Of a stretch of 59,979 bases of DNA, positions 21,044-33,397 are shown in pieces. Within the stretch, counting starts at the first letter, position 1. Every line of letters begins with the position of its first letter. The notes beneath the pieces were generated by a model, which made no database searches, was not told the DNA's origin, and saw only the letters and a program-made list of their open reading frames with translations. The translations under genes and the position numbers were made by a program. Location: contig JAYMTA010000039.1 in assembly GCA_036897625.1 (NCBI GenBank), forward strand, positions 1-59,979. Direction: 5' to 3'. Origin of the DNA: Pelargonium cotyledonis (Eukaryota > Streptophyta > Magnoliopsida > Geraniales > Geraniaceae).

Positions 21044-24000
21044 ATGTCACAGAAATCTAAGGTCTCGCCAAACCTTAAAACGATCAAGTCATTGCCTGTT
21101 GGTTTTAGCTTTACGGGTTCACAGGCAACTGATCGGCTTGGAAAATCTAATCATGGGAATGGAAGAGTTAGTATTGTAACGTCGTTGAGTATTTCTGAAA
21201 TTGGGGAATTAGATGACAAGGTCAATGATGAATCACCTTATAGTGGGAATACCATATTGGCCGGAGATAGATCCCCTACGAGTGATGAAGACTTGGATAC
21301 ATCAGCTTCATCTCCGCCTTCAGTTTCATCATCTCTGAGTGAACACAGGTGGGGAGACACCAGCTCATATGCTGTAAAGAAGGTATTTATGGCTTATGAC
21401 GTAAATATTGCCTTTCCTGTTTTTTTATTTTTTTCTAAAATGTGTGCTTAGATCCATGTTTATATATCTTCGGCATAATCATGATAAACTTGCTTATTGA
21501 TTCGACTAATGAAATATTGGTCACAGCTCACAATGTAATGCGAAGCTGAATATTCATTTGAATTTCTATGATGTGTTCTGTGAATCTTATAGATTCATGT
21601 TTTTGGCTTAATTTTTATGCACCAAGCTACCCTTTGTCTGATAGTCATATGATAGGAAGCAATTTCATGTAAAGCTTAGCAGGGAAAAGTTATATGTGTG
21701 TGTCCATGTTCCCTAAATACCTGTGGTATTCTGTTCTGCTGCTCAGATTTTCCTACTGATGGTCAGAAGAGCATGGTTTGCTAGGCAACAGTTTCCTAAT
21801 TTTCTTGCTAAAATTCACTGTTTCAGAAGCTTCAGGCTTGGATTCAACTTCCTAATGGGGATTGGGAGCTTGGGAAGATATTGTCAACTTCAGGGGCGGA
21901 ATCTATTATTTCACTACCTGAGGGGAAAGTAAGCCGATGAATGGAAGTTCTCAAGTATAATGTGCTGCATGGTTTGAATGATGACTCAATTTATACGTGT
22001 TTCAATTGTAGGTTTTAAAAGTAAAAGCTGAAAGTTTGGTTTCTGCAAACCCTGATATCCTTGATGGCGTGGTTGACCTCATGCAACTTAGTTATTTAAA
22101 TGAACCATCAATCTTGTATAATCTTCAGTATAGATACAATCAAGATATGATTTATGTAAGTGCTTCTTTCTTTGTCTTTAAAGTTTAATTTTTTTTTCCT
22201 CCTATGCTTGTATTCTACTTTTTGCTTACGTGTTCTTATTCGATTTATCTGCATCTTAGACAAAAGCTGGGCCAGTGCTTATTGCTATTAATCCATTCAA
22301 GAAAGTTAATTTGTATGGAGAAGCTTTTATTGATGCATATAAGTGTAAATCTACTGAAACTCCTCATGTATATGCCATTACAGACACAGCTATCCGGGAA
22401 ATGATACGAGGTGATTTTAGTGTTAATAATTTGCAAGATTGAGTCTACTGTTCTGAAAACCTCTGGCAATTCTCATTGGCAGTCAGTACTCTTACTTTAG
22501 TTCTCCTTTGTTTTTCCAGATGAAGTAAATCAATCTATCATCATAAGGTTAGTAGTCGGTGTCTAACCTCAGATCATTCTAATTCACACGTTTTATCAGT
22601 GATACTTTCGTGTTTCATGTCATTGATGATAAGCATGTGAAATTGTAAATCATTACTTCAAAGCATGAAACACATTTACTTTTTGGAAGACAATCTTGAT
22701 TGAAGCTGCAAGTTTGTCCAGTGCTCTACTTGTATTCTACATAATATCATTATGCAAACATAAATCAGTAGTGGTTGCCACTCTGCTCATTTTATGTTAC
22801 AGCGGTGAAAGTGGAGCAGGAAAAACTGAGACCGCAAAGATAGCCATGCAATATTTGGCTGCTCTTGGAGGTGGAAGTGGCATTGAAAATGAAATATTGA
22901 AGACGAATCCGGTCTTAGAAGCCTTTGGTAATGCAAAAACATCAAGAAATGACAACTCCAGTCGTTTTGTAAGCTCCCTGTTCTTCACATGAGCATTTTT
23001 ATGTGTTCGTTTAAGTTAACATATTTGTATTGAGGGTTAACAATTGAATTTTCTTTCTGAAATTGAAGTGCAAAGGTTGTTGGATTCTGCAATACTGATG
23101 AAATCTTTGTGATTGGTACAGGGAAAGCTTATTGAAATTCACTTTAGTGAAACTGGGAAAATATCGGGGGCTAAAATTCAAACTTGTAAGATCACTTGTA
23201 TACTGGAAGTCGCAGATTTTTGTTTTCGTTTTGTTTAGATATAACTGACCCAATGTTGAATCTGTCTTTTGGTCTTGTTTTACCGGGCGCAGTTCTACTT
23301 GAAAAGGTAACCTTGATTTCTCAGATTCAGTAGCCTCTTTGAATTTGAATTTGAATTTGAACTTGGAAGTAGTTTTCTAAAAATCTTTTGCTGAACAGTC
23401 TAGAGTTGTCCAATGTGCGGAGGGAGAAAGGTCATATCATATATTTTATCAGCTTTGTGCTGGTGCTCCCCCAGCTCTTAAAGGTATACATTCCCGTATG
23501 TTCTTATTATTTGTTTTGTGATATTTTTGTTGCATTTCATTGAAAATGGTTCAGTTTATGTAAGCAACATGCTGACTTGAGATTTTTTGGTTGTGTAAAA
23601 AGAACCAACACTATCTGTTTCTTAGTTCATGAGGAGTTTGTTTACTCAATGTCATACCCCTTTCACCCAAATCTTTAGCATGCGGTGACTAACTTGCACA
23701 GCACTTTGTCATTTTTAGTACTGGAAGCTTTGTGATGAAGAAGCTTTATGTATCATTTTTTTTTGTATGAGGCTGTAATTAGAAGAGAATCAGTGTGCCA
23801 TTATTGTTATAGGAAGTGGTGCTATGTTGCTTGGACTATACCCTGGTGATTGTGATTGTGATGATTGGTGATGGTAGTAGGGATGATTATCATGATGACT
23901 AGGCCGTATAACTACTCTTCCAGTTGAATGATTCTAAAGTTGTACCTCCTATCTGGGGGATATTCTCTTAGGCCAACGAAAGGGTATATCTTAGGGCTTG

Positions 24001-27000
24001 GAAACAAGGATTTAGTGGGCTATTTTCTCCTCAATATTTTATTGGCTAACATCACCCTAGCTATTAAAAACACTCTTTGCTATTTGTGTACAAGTAATAC
24101 TACAAAATTCTGGGCGCTTTGGTGTTCTTTGGATTATAATTTCCTTTTCTTTTCGTATATGAAGAAGATTTCTGCCTCAATATTTGATGGTCATTTTCAT
24201 GCCTTTTTTTATATTTTAAAATTATTAAATTCTTTGTGGATAGATTGTTGTAGAAATTCAATCATACATATGACTATATCGCGGTAATTTCTTGCACATA
24301 TATATTCTTTAAATAGTAACATCCATTGCTTTCGTTCTTCCACCCTTTCGTATGTTTTGGAAATTCAGAGAAGCTATACTTGAAGAATGCAAATGAATAT
24401 AAATATTTGAGGCAGAGCAGTTGTTTTTCAATTGCTGGAGTCGATGATGCTGAACAATTCCGTGTTGTTGTGGTACTTTCCCCTTCTTTTTCTGTAATTG
24501 AATCTGCTGCATCCATTTAAGAATTTTCCTTTACCATTATCTCCTACCTTTTTCAGGAAGCTTTGAATACTGTCCATGTCAGCAAAGAAGATCAAGAAAG
24601 TTTATTTTTGATGGTTGCTGCAGTGTTATGGCTTGGAAATGTCTCTTTTAATGTGATTGATAATGAAAACCATGTTGAAGCTGTTGCAGATGAAAGTAAG
24701 ACTTGTCTGTTTCAAATTTCTTTTGTTTCTCTTTGACATGCTTTTAATGATACAAAATAAATCAAAGGACACTAATGAAAGGGGAACAATTAAGCAAGAG
24801 GAGAGATAGTTTGATTAGTCAGTTCAGTTCCCTACCTCTGTAACTTATTATAATAGTTAGTAAAGATCATTAATTATGAATGGTTTAATCTTAAATAGAC
24901 TGATAATTTCTTAACTTTTTTTTATGTTTTTTGTTGAAACTGGAAACAGAAAACTGAATCATTTCTCCAGATCAAGTCCACCTTAAGTCCTGAAAGTTTT
25001 CTATTACATTACCTTAAATTCCAAATTTGTTTCTTAACCAGCTACAAAATCTTACGTTTTACCCTCAGATTATTGTAACGGTAGCTGTTTAGGAATACAA
25101 TGGTCTGGTTCCAGTAATGCTATTTATTTACATTGATTATTATGTTATCTGGAGCTGCATAAAAAGATTGTTGTTTTGTATCATATTAGTTTCATTAGCC
25201 TTATATATTTGATCAAACAATCCTCATTGCAGTCATTATGTTAAGTTCTGGTGTAGTTTCTCTAGGCTAGTTTGTAATTGCTTTCAGTCTTCAGATTCAA
25301 TTCTTGGACTGGGTGGAAGACTGGAAGTAATGGGGAACTCTTAGGATAACTTTTTGTTCTCTAATCCTGCCATGAAAAGGTAGTCTGGATTTATAAAGTG
25401 GCAATTAGTGTTTCCCATAGCTGTTTAGTGACATTTTCTTAACTAGTGATAATTGCAAGTATGAATAATCTTAGTGCTAGAAACTTGATGACCATGTGAA
25501 TAAGTTCTTGCAGGGTTTTAAAAATTGCAGTTAGATTCTTGTAATAATTTGGAATAGTTTTATGTCTCCATTTCGTCCTGTTTTCATGCATTTCTTATTG
25601 TTATAATGCATGATCTATTTTGTCTGTGAATTGCTTCATTTTTTCTGTTTTGCCCTATTTCTTCTTCTCCTATTCATGATCTCACCTGAGGTTGCAAATA
25701 TACTTTTCAGGTCTTACCAATGTTGCTGAGTTGATTGGATGTGAAACTGCAGACCTTAAGCTAGCATTATCTACTCGTAATATGAAAGTTGGGAATGATA
25801 TTATTGTTCAAAAGTTAACTCTTTCACAAGTAAGAGCACTTCCTTCTGAAAAAAGCCTAAGCCTCTTACAGATAGGGATTTTGGCCAGAAGTCTCAGCTT
25901 ATGAGATCAAGTTTAAACTAATCAAATTTGAATATATAATAGTTTGCACGTATTTGCTATAAGGGTAAAGGTAGAGATGGGTGAGATATGTACCATTCTA
26001 TATTTTTCTTTCTTCTTTTCGTTTCCAAATATCTGAATTCAGCCATACATTACTGGCTCTAAAAGTGTAGCTCTGGGTATTGATTGGAATTTTAACATTT
26101 TGTTTAGATGATATATATGGTCTACCATCTTAGTTTGTTTGTTTGTTTGTCAGATTTTAATAGCCTATAGGGTCTTCTAAATAGAATTAATATTGAATAA
26201 GTTTCTCATCCAAGATGATCATGGAATTCTGTTTTTCATTTTTCAGGCCATTGAAACAAGGGATGCTTTGGCAAAGTCAATCTATGCCAGTCTGTTTGAG
26301 TGGTTGGTTGAACAAATTAACAAGTCGCTTGGAGTAGGCAAAAGGTGTACTGGCAGATCCATCAGCATTCTTGACATCTATGGTTTTGAATCATTTGATG
26401 TATGATTTTCAATTATCCTTATAATGTAATGTGTGTGTTTGTGTTTCTTTTATTGCTTAATAATTAATAATGGCATATAGTTCACTTTTGCAGAGAAATA
26501 GTTTTGAGCAGTTCTGCATAAATTATGCAAACGAAAGATTGCAGCAACACTTCAATCGTCATTTGTTCAAATTGGAGCAGGAGGTAGATATTCTATAGTT
26601 TTCTTTTGTTATCAGACTGCCAATATATAACAGTAGCCCTCAAAGGTCCTGCCTATAAGTTTCATAGAAGTTTGGTTGTTCATATTTGACTGTCTATATT
26701 AGAAAGAAATTTGCTTTGACCAAACTATTTGTGGATATTAGTGACTGGGGACATTGGAACTGTGATCGAGTTTCTATAATTAACTGTGCAGTTTTTTTTT
26801 TTTTGTCTCGCTATTTATGGTTCTGAGATTTTCTTGCGAAATTCGGCGTCTTCCAATTTTGCAAATGATCTAACTGCCTCAGTTAGAACTATCAATCTGA
26901 TATTTTGTCTCTGAAATCCAACGTTCTGTCAAGTTCAAGTATTAGTTGTTTCAGCATCTGCATTGCTGAAAAGGCCTTTACTAGAGATTGGTACAGTCTG

Positions 27001-30000
27001 GTTTCCACACATTATTGATAGTTCAATTTAATTTTCAGGAGTACATCCAAGATGGCATTGATTGGGCGAAAGTTGATTTTGAAGACAACCAAGATTGTCT
27101 TAATCTTTTTGAGAAGGTACCAAAAAAACAACTCAATGTATCTACATCTTATGCATTGTTTCTTGATGAATGAGTTTCTTTGTACTGCTAGTGGCCTCAC
27201 TAGAAATTATCTCACTAATCTTATAAGCTTATTCTTTGTTTCTCCATGTCCTGAAGGAATATTAGAGTAATTACTTGCTGACCTGTTTCCATGTCACATT
27301 TGTTTACGTTCATGTAATGTATCTTGTGAGAAAAAAATGAACAGATTTATTTTAAAATGCTCTAACATGGATTTTCTTTTTTTAATTTCTATGCAGAAGC
27401 CACTTGGATTACTGTCTCTGTTGGACGAAGAGTCTACTTTCCCAAATGGCACAGATTTGACATTCGCTAACAAGCTTACGCAGCAACTGAATTCAAATTC
27501 TTGTTTCAGGGGAGAAAGAGGCAAAGCATTTACTGTCTGTCATTATGCAGGAGAGGTATTCACTTTGTCAAAATATACTAAGGTAGTGTTTGGATTAGAA
27601 TTTGTGGTTCAGGAATGGGAATGAATAATGGATTTCCATGATAATAAAATCCTAATCTAAAAATGATGAATGGGAATCTTGTTTTTGGACCACAAATTTA
27701 ATTCAAATGCTACCTAAGTTGTTTCACTTATATTGTTTTATCCTAGGTTGACTGTGATAACTCCTCCATTAGCTAATGGCATATGTCTGTATGCAAGACA
27801 CTTTTCCATTGTTTTTTGTGTGCACCAAACAGTGGAAAGTATTGAACATAATTAACTGTCTGAGTTCATATTATTTCTATTCAGTTTGTTCTTGCTACCT
27901 GACAGCTTGATACCATTTGGGTTTTCCACTCAGGTTATGTATGATACAACTGGATTTCTGGAGAAGAATAGAGACTTATTACACCTAGATTCCATTCATC
28001 TTTTGTCCAAATGCTCCCGCCGCCTTCCTCAAATTTTTGCATCGAATATGCTTTCTCAATCTGAGAAGCCTGTAGTTGGTCCTTTGTATAAATCAGGCGG
28101 AGCAGATTCACAAAAATTAAGTGTTGCAATAAAATTTAAGGTATATCACTATCCATTTTCTATGTATTCCCCACTTGGAATGTTATGTGCTTATGCTTGT
28201 GGTAGTTCCACTATATTTATGTGTTCAATTTCCACTTCCTTTTTCAATTTAATTTACACTACAAATTCCATCGAGTTAATCTTTCAAGATGATGTGCAAC
28301 ATATTAAATTGTGAAGTTTCAATATAACGAAAGATCCCATACTGAATAAGAATTTTGAACATTGTCGCAAATAATATTGCTGAAACACTTATCTTGTACC
28401 ATCATATGTGTATGTGAGAGAGAAAATATAAAGTTATAGGATTTATTCATCTACTTGTTCTTTTGTTAATTGTATTTAGGGTCAACTGTTCCAACTGATG
28501 CAACGCCTAGAGACCACTACACCACACTTCATACGTTGTATCAAGCCCAACAGCTTGCAGTCACCCGGCTTGTATGAACAAGGTCTTGTGTTGCAACAAC
28601 TGAGATGTTGTGGAGTCCTTGAGGTGGTTCGTATATCGAGGTCTGGCTTTCCTACGAGAATGTCTCACCAGAAGTTTGCCCGGAGGTAAACATATGCATA
28701 GATGCATATCATATATATAGTAGATACAAACTTAGATGATTTTGGGTTGTGGTGGTGATAACTGATAATCACTGTTCTGAATCTAACATCAGGTATGGTT
28801 TTCTGCTGTTGGAGAATGTCACATCTCAGGATCCACTTAGCGTTTCAGTTGCAATTCTTCATCAGTTCAATATTTTGCCTGAGATGTACCAAGTTGGTTA
28901 CACAAAATTATTTTTCCGAACTGGACAGGTAAAATGTCATTTCTTTTTGGCTTGTGAGTTTTGACTATTTCTTTGTTCTGGTTATATGATGGAAAAGAAA
29001 TGGGTTGGTTTGTTAAGATGGTTTGACCTTTAGTTATTTGGTCACTTGAATAGCTAGTAATATCGAGGGTGAGTCTTTCCTCTGTCCCCTTTCTCTTGAG
29101 AGGACGAAAATGAGATGGGTAATATATCAAATTTTTAGTATACAGGGAATTGAATTTCTTGAAAAGGGAGGTCTTAGTGGCATGTACTTGTATTGCACAT
29201 AATAGAAATAGAATGCAAATTCATGAAATTACACAAGCTAATGTTCATGTGAACATAGAAACGAAATTACGAAATAATTTGAATTATTATAATGATTGAT
29301 GAAGTAGTGCTTGTGCCAGAAAAGTAGTGTGGGCCCCTCTCCAAATAGCATATACCTCTTAGGTAACTTACTGCAGAACACTCATAAGGACTCATCAAGC
29401 TGGATTAATTGCCAAACATCCAGAATATTTTTGCAAGAACCAATCTCAGAGTAGAGTTTTGTATTTCCTAAAAGTTCTTATGTTCATTGTGAAACATGTC
29501 AAATTTTGTTATTGGTTCATTAGGTACGAAGTTCATTTTCCACAGCTGTCCTAGGTTCTTCCAATTTGATTCATCTTGGCTGTCTTAAAATTTGTTCATG
29601 CATCCTTGACATGTTTCAATTCCCTGCTTATAAGTTTACAAGGACAATGTCTGCAGATTGGGGTTATTGAGGATACTAGGAACCGTACCCTGCATGGAAT
29701 TTTACGCGTACAAAGCTGCTTAAGAGGGCACCAAGCTCGCCGTCATGTCAGGGAGCTCAAGAAAGGAATTATCACTCTTCAATCATGTATGCTTTACTTC
29801 AAAATAGTTTTAACCTCTTCACAAGTATGAGCTCCTAAGGGTTGCGGGAATAATGTTGTCTGCATCTCATCATGCAGTTGTCCGAGGAGTGAGAGCCAGA
29901 AAGGAATATGCACTCTTAATACAGAGACATAGGGCTGCTGTTGTTGTACAAAAGAAAATCAAATCAAGGATTGCAAACAGGAAATTCAAGGACATTCAGG

Positions 30001-31176
30001 ACGCTTCAATTGTGATACAATCTGGTAAATTTTGTTTCATTTTATTGTTGTTGAGATGTGTTCAAATACTGTGAAACAAGAAGAGATACTGCTCATTTGC
30101 ATCTCGGAGATATGACTAAGTGTACTAGCTGGTGATATATATCAAAAACTTCCAAGCAAGTTGGAATTTTGAACAAAAAAAGAAGTTATGCCCTGGGATG
30201 TACATTTTCAGCGCTTTGGTAATTATTAATTACTATTATTGCTGTATTATGTTTCTGATTTTTTCGTCTATCTTGCAGTCATTCGTGGCTGGTTGGTCAG
30301 AAGATGCTCGGGAGATATAGGATTAATGATAGCCGGGGGTATCAAGGTACACTATCTGACTCCACCTTATGATAATCTTGTCATGAACTGATTTGCTCCT
30401 ACCTAGTCTTGGTTTAGTAAAATCTTCTGAAGCTATGGAAACTTTAATCGGATTGATATCTTTGGTTTGATCTCTGCATTTGTGATATTGAACAGTTAAT
30501 TATGAATTTCCAAACACAGGGTAAAGAGCCGGAAGAGGTGTTGGTGAAGTCATCACTCCTTGCTGAGTTACAGCGCCGGGTTCTTAAAGCCGAGGCTGCT
30601 TTGAGGGAGAAAGAAGAGGAGAATGACATTCTCCACCAACGTCTCCAACAGTACGAGAGCCGATGGTCTGAATACGAGCTAAAGATGAAGTCAATGGAAG
30701 AAGTGTGGCAAAAACAAATGAGATCACTTCAATCCAGTCTGTCCATTGCAAAGAAGAGCCTAGCCATTGACGACGCCGAGAGAAACTCTGATGCATCCGT
30801 GAATGCAAGCGAAGACCGAGACTACAGTTGGGATACGGGAAACAACTACAGGACCCCGGAAAGCAATGGAGCCAGACCAATGGGCGCTGGATTGAGCGTG
30901 ATAAACCGGCTGGCAGAAGAATTCGAGCAGAGGAGTCAAGTTTTTGGTGACGACGCCAAGTTCTTGGTGGAGGTAAAGTCAGGCCAAGTGGAAGCAAGCT
31001 TGAATCCCGACCGCGAGCTGAGAAGATTGAAGCAAATGTTCGAAGCTTGGAAGAAAGACTATGGGGGGAGACTGAGAGAAACAAAGGTGATTTTGAACAA
31101 ACTTGGGAGTGAAGAAAGTGCAGCAGAGAAGGTGAAAAAGAAATGGTGGGGAAGGAGGAACAGTACGAGGTTATAA
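21044..31176 (+). CDS. ATM1: Myosin VIII heavy chain (ATM1-type, unconventional myosin)
   Basis: Complete class VIII myosin, an actin motor associated with plasmodesmata, the new cell plate and endocytosis. There are 23 coding exons: 21044-21382, 21827-21928, 22012-22155, 22260-22410, 22520-22547 (28 nt), 22803-22968, 23122-23185, 23293-23306 (14 nt), 23399-23483, 24369-24472, 24557-24695, 25711-25829, 26247-26399, 26494-26583, 27039-27116, 27397-27555, 27934-28140, 28480-28685, 28793-28928, 29657-29786, 29878-30024, 30279-30346, 30520-31176. The total of 3486 nt gives 1161 aa. Order: plant-specific N-terminal extension (SPYSGN motif); SH3-like [16 protein letters not shown]-loop [11 protein letters not shown] (from about residue 256); switch I NDNSSRFGKLIE; switch [10 protein letters not shown]; actin-binding HFIRCIKPN; converter; four IQ motifs (about 840-930); coiled coil ([22 protein letters not shown]); class VIII tail ending GGRLRETK and WWGRRNS. 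The MSQK start and tail fit ATM1 rather than ATM2. Confidence 0.95.
23293..23306 (+). other. 14-nt microexon of the myosin VIII gene
   Basis: The sequence GCGCAG|TTCTACTTGAAAAG|GTAACC places a 14-nt exon between the motor exons ending at 23185 and starting at 23399. It completes the phenylalanine codon begun upstream and adds Leu-Leu-Glu-Lys, giving IQTFLLEKSRVVQC, the invariant myosin sequence. Omitting it would both delete and frameshift the motor. Confidence 0.88.
27582..27714. mobile_element. PIF/Harbinger-like MITE in a myosin intron
   Basis: A 133-bp element, GGTAGTGTTTGGATTAGAAT to TTAATTCAAATGCTACC, flanked by TAA at 27579-27581 and 27715-27717. The ends pair as imperfect inverted repeats, including AATTTGTGGT against ACCACAAATT. 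It begins 26 nt inside the intron after the exon ending at 27555. Confidence 0.72.
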
Positions 31177-32380
31177 ATATTATAATGCTATTGAGTGTTG
31201 TGTTTTTTTTTATTTTTAGAAGTTGGGTTCGATTATAGCCACGGAAAAATCTGTTTTTTATATTGTATTTCATGGAGGGCAATTCTTGAGTAGAGAAATT
31301 TGTGGGGAGTTTTGATGTTATTTATTTAAATATAGTTGACTTGAAACTGAAAGCCCCCATTAATCCAAAATTTCAAAATATGTATATTAATACTAAAATT
31401 TATTGTATTTGTAGTCATTTTTGTGTGAATTTGATAGCTAGGAAATGGAGTGGTAATATACAGTATATTCTGTGAGAATATTCACGTCATTCAATTAGAA
31501 TACTCTTCCTGTAGAACACGCCAAACCAACACACAAGCTTTTCACTGTTTTGTAACGTACCATGTTCTCCAAATAACAGCCGCATATTGGTAATATGCCC
31601 AGCATCTTATTTCAGTTTATAGAGCAAAACATTCTTAATAAAATGTTTTTTTTCTTATTATTTTATAACTAACTGGTTTGTTCGGGTGGCAAAGTCATTT
31701 TAGCTTAATCTGTATTCTCGAATTCAAGTCTCACATTACGTTGTTTCGTTTAAAATCAGTAGAGAGATTTGTTACTTTTGCGATATTTTAGAGTTTGAAT
31801 GAGAATTAGTTTAAATGTATATAATTTACATATGTTGATCTTATATTGACCATACTCATTTTGAATACTGTCAATACGCTGAATTGAGCATCCCAACTAA
31901 ATATTCCGAGTGTGTTCGAAAACGCTAAATTTGAATTAAATATAGTACTTGTGGAAACAAAAAATAATTGATTTACAAAATTCATTGCGGATAGTTTTCG
32001 GCATGAATTTTTGTTGAATAGAAACTGTATACGAGATTAAAAAAAAAAAACCCGAACACGAGACCACCTAAAGAATTCAAAATATTCACATCGCTTGACC
32101 GAACATGCACGACATTGGAGTTTAATAGAAGAGTATATTAGGAGATAAAATAAAGAAAAAAGAAGGGTTGAGCATTGGAAATGAGGTGGACATTTGACTG
32201 AGTAGAGTAGGGGTATAAAGGGAATATTAAAAAGCAGCAAGAAACACAGAAGCGGCACGTCACGGAGGTGAGGTTTGGTTTGGTTTGGTTATGGAGTCAT
32301 CGTCATCATCGTTAAATTTGAGTGCATGATTCATAAATTCTCTGTCGTCTCTCCTAAATTTGAACCTCCATTGAAACAGG
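31177..32380. other. Myosin 3' UTR and intergenic promoter region of the DUF829 gene
   Basis: AT-rich. The myosin 3' UTR ends somewhere before about 31450. A TGGTTTGGTTTGGTT short repeat lies at about 32275-32290, and CT-rich sequence typical of plant core promoters or leaders at about 32390-32440. No coding exon was recognised. Confidence 0.4.
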
Positions 32381-33059
32381 ATAGCAGAGGTGAGGTCGAT
32401 CTCTCTTCTCTCTTCTCTCTCTCTCCCCCCTAAATTACAACATCGCCCATACCTTTCCCATTCCCCATTTTTATTTCATTCTCTCCTCCCCATTCCATTC
32501 CCATCTTATCTTTTCAAGGTCAGTGCTTTGTGCATTTCAATCTCAATCTCAATCTGTTTTTTGTTAATCTTATTCTCAATTGATTCATCTTCATGTTATT
32601 CCAATTGGAATTGCATTGATTCCCTTACCTTACTTTTGAATGCTGAAGGGTTAGAGAAAGGCCAAATTTTTATTGTTTAAATTACGATTTCTGGAATTTC
32701 CGATTTCTGTTTCCTTTTACGCACTTTTTGACCCTTTCCATGCTTGCTGTTGTGTTTGGGATTTGAATGGTAAAAGCTATCAGTAACTTTATGTTTGATA
32801 ATACAAACAAAATTGGTGGTCAATTTTCAAGCCATTTTTGCTGTTCTTTAGATACAATAGATTTATTTAATTATTTATTTAATAATGTGTATTACCTCAC
32901 TGACTGGAGGATTTGAAGGCATTGATTAGCTTTCTTGATTGATGCTCGGTATCAATGCACGTGGCATGTTTATACTCATCTTTTTCATTTCTATTTGTTC
33001 ACTTGCAGGGTTGTGCTGAGGCAGCTTCTTGGTCGGTGTCATTACTGGTGCCTAATTTC

Positions 33060-33122
33060 ATGGAATGGTCGGGCTGTCAAATGATCTTTGGCAGCCCGAT
33101 TTTATTGAACATTCGTTCCTAA
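33060..33122 (+). promoter_or_regulatory. uORF (20 codons) with embedded hairpin in the DUF829-gene leader
   Basis: A leader exon bounded by CTTGCAG|GG (33009) and AATCAG|GTCAG (33137) contains an ATG frame encoding MEWSGCQMIFGS and eight more residues. The main ATG is at 33398. Inside the uORF, GGGCTGTCAAA (33071-33081) pairs with TTTGGCAGCCC (33087-33097) around a 5-nt loop, an 11-bp stem with one G-U pair. A stable stem within a uORF could slow scanning or translating ribosomes. Confidence 0.5.
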
Positions 33123-33397
33123 CCACTAACCAATCAGGTCAGAGTCAGACCCCATATCCATCTATCTGTTTATTCTTTTTATTTAGGTGTTTTTCTCATG
33201 TCGATTGCTTTGTGTTACAGCATTCTGTGCCCTTTCTTAAATGCATACGCTATCGTTCTGCAGGTGTTTCTCATTTTGCCATACCGGGTCCTTGTATTGT
33301 TAAAAGTTGAAATTTGACTTCTAATCAGTGGTATATAATGTCATTGTATCAACATAGCTTTGTATTGGCATAAGTGGTTCATTTCTTTGTATTCAAT

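Noticed and set aside
30584..31282. A 232-codon antisense frame opposite the last myosin exon
   Set aside because: It is the mirror of a coiled-coil coding exon; the composition is a by-product of the sense codons and there is no independent support.
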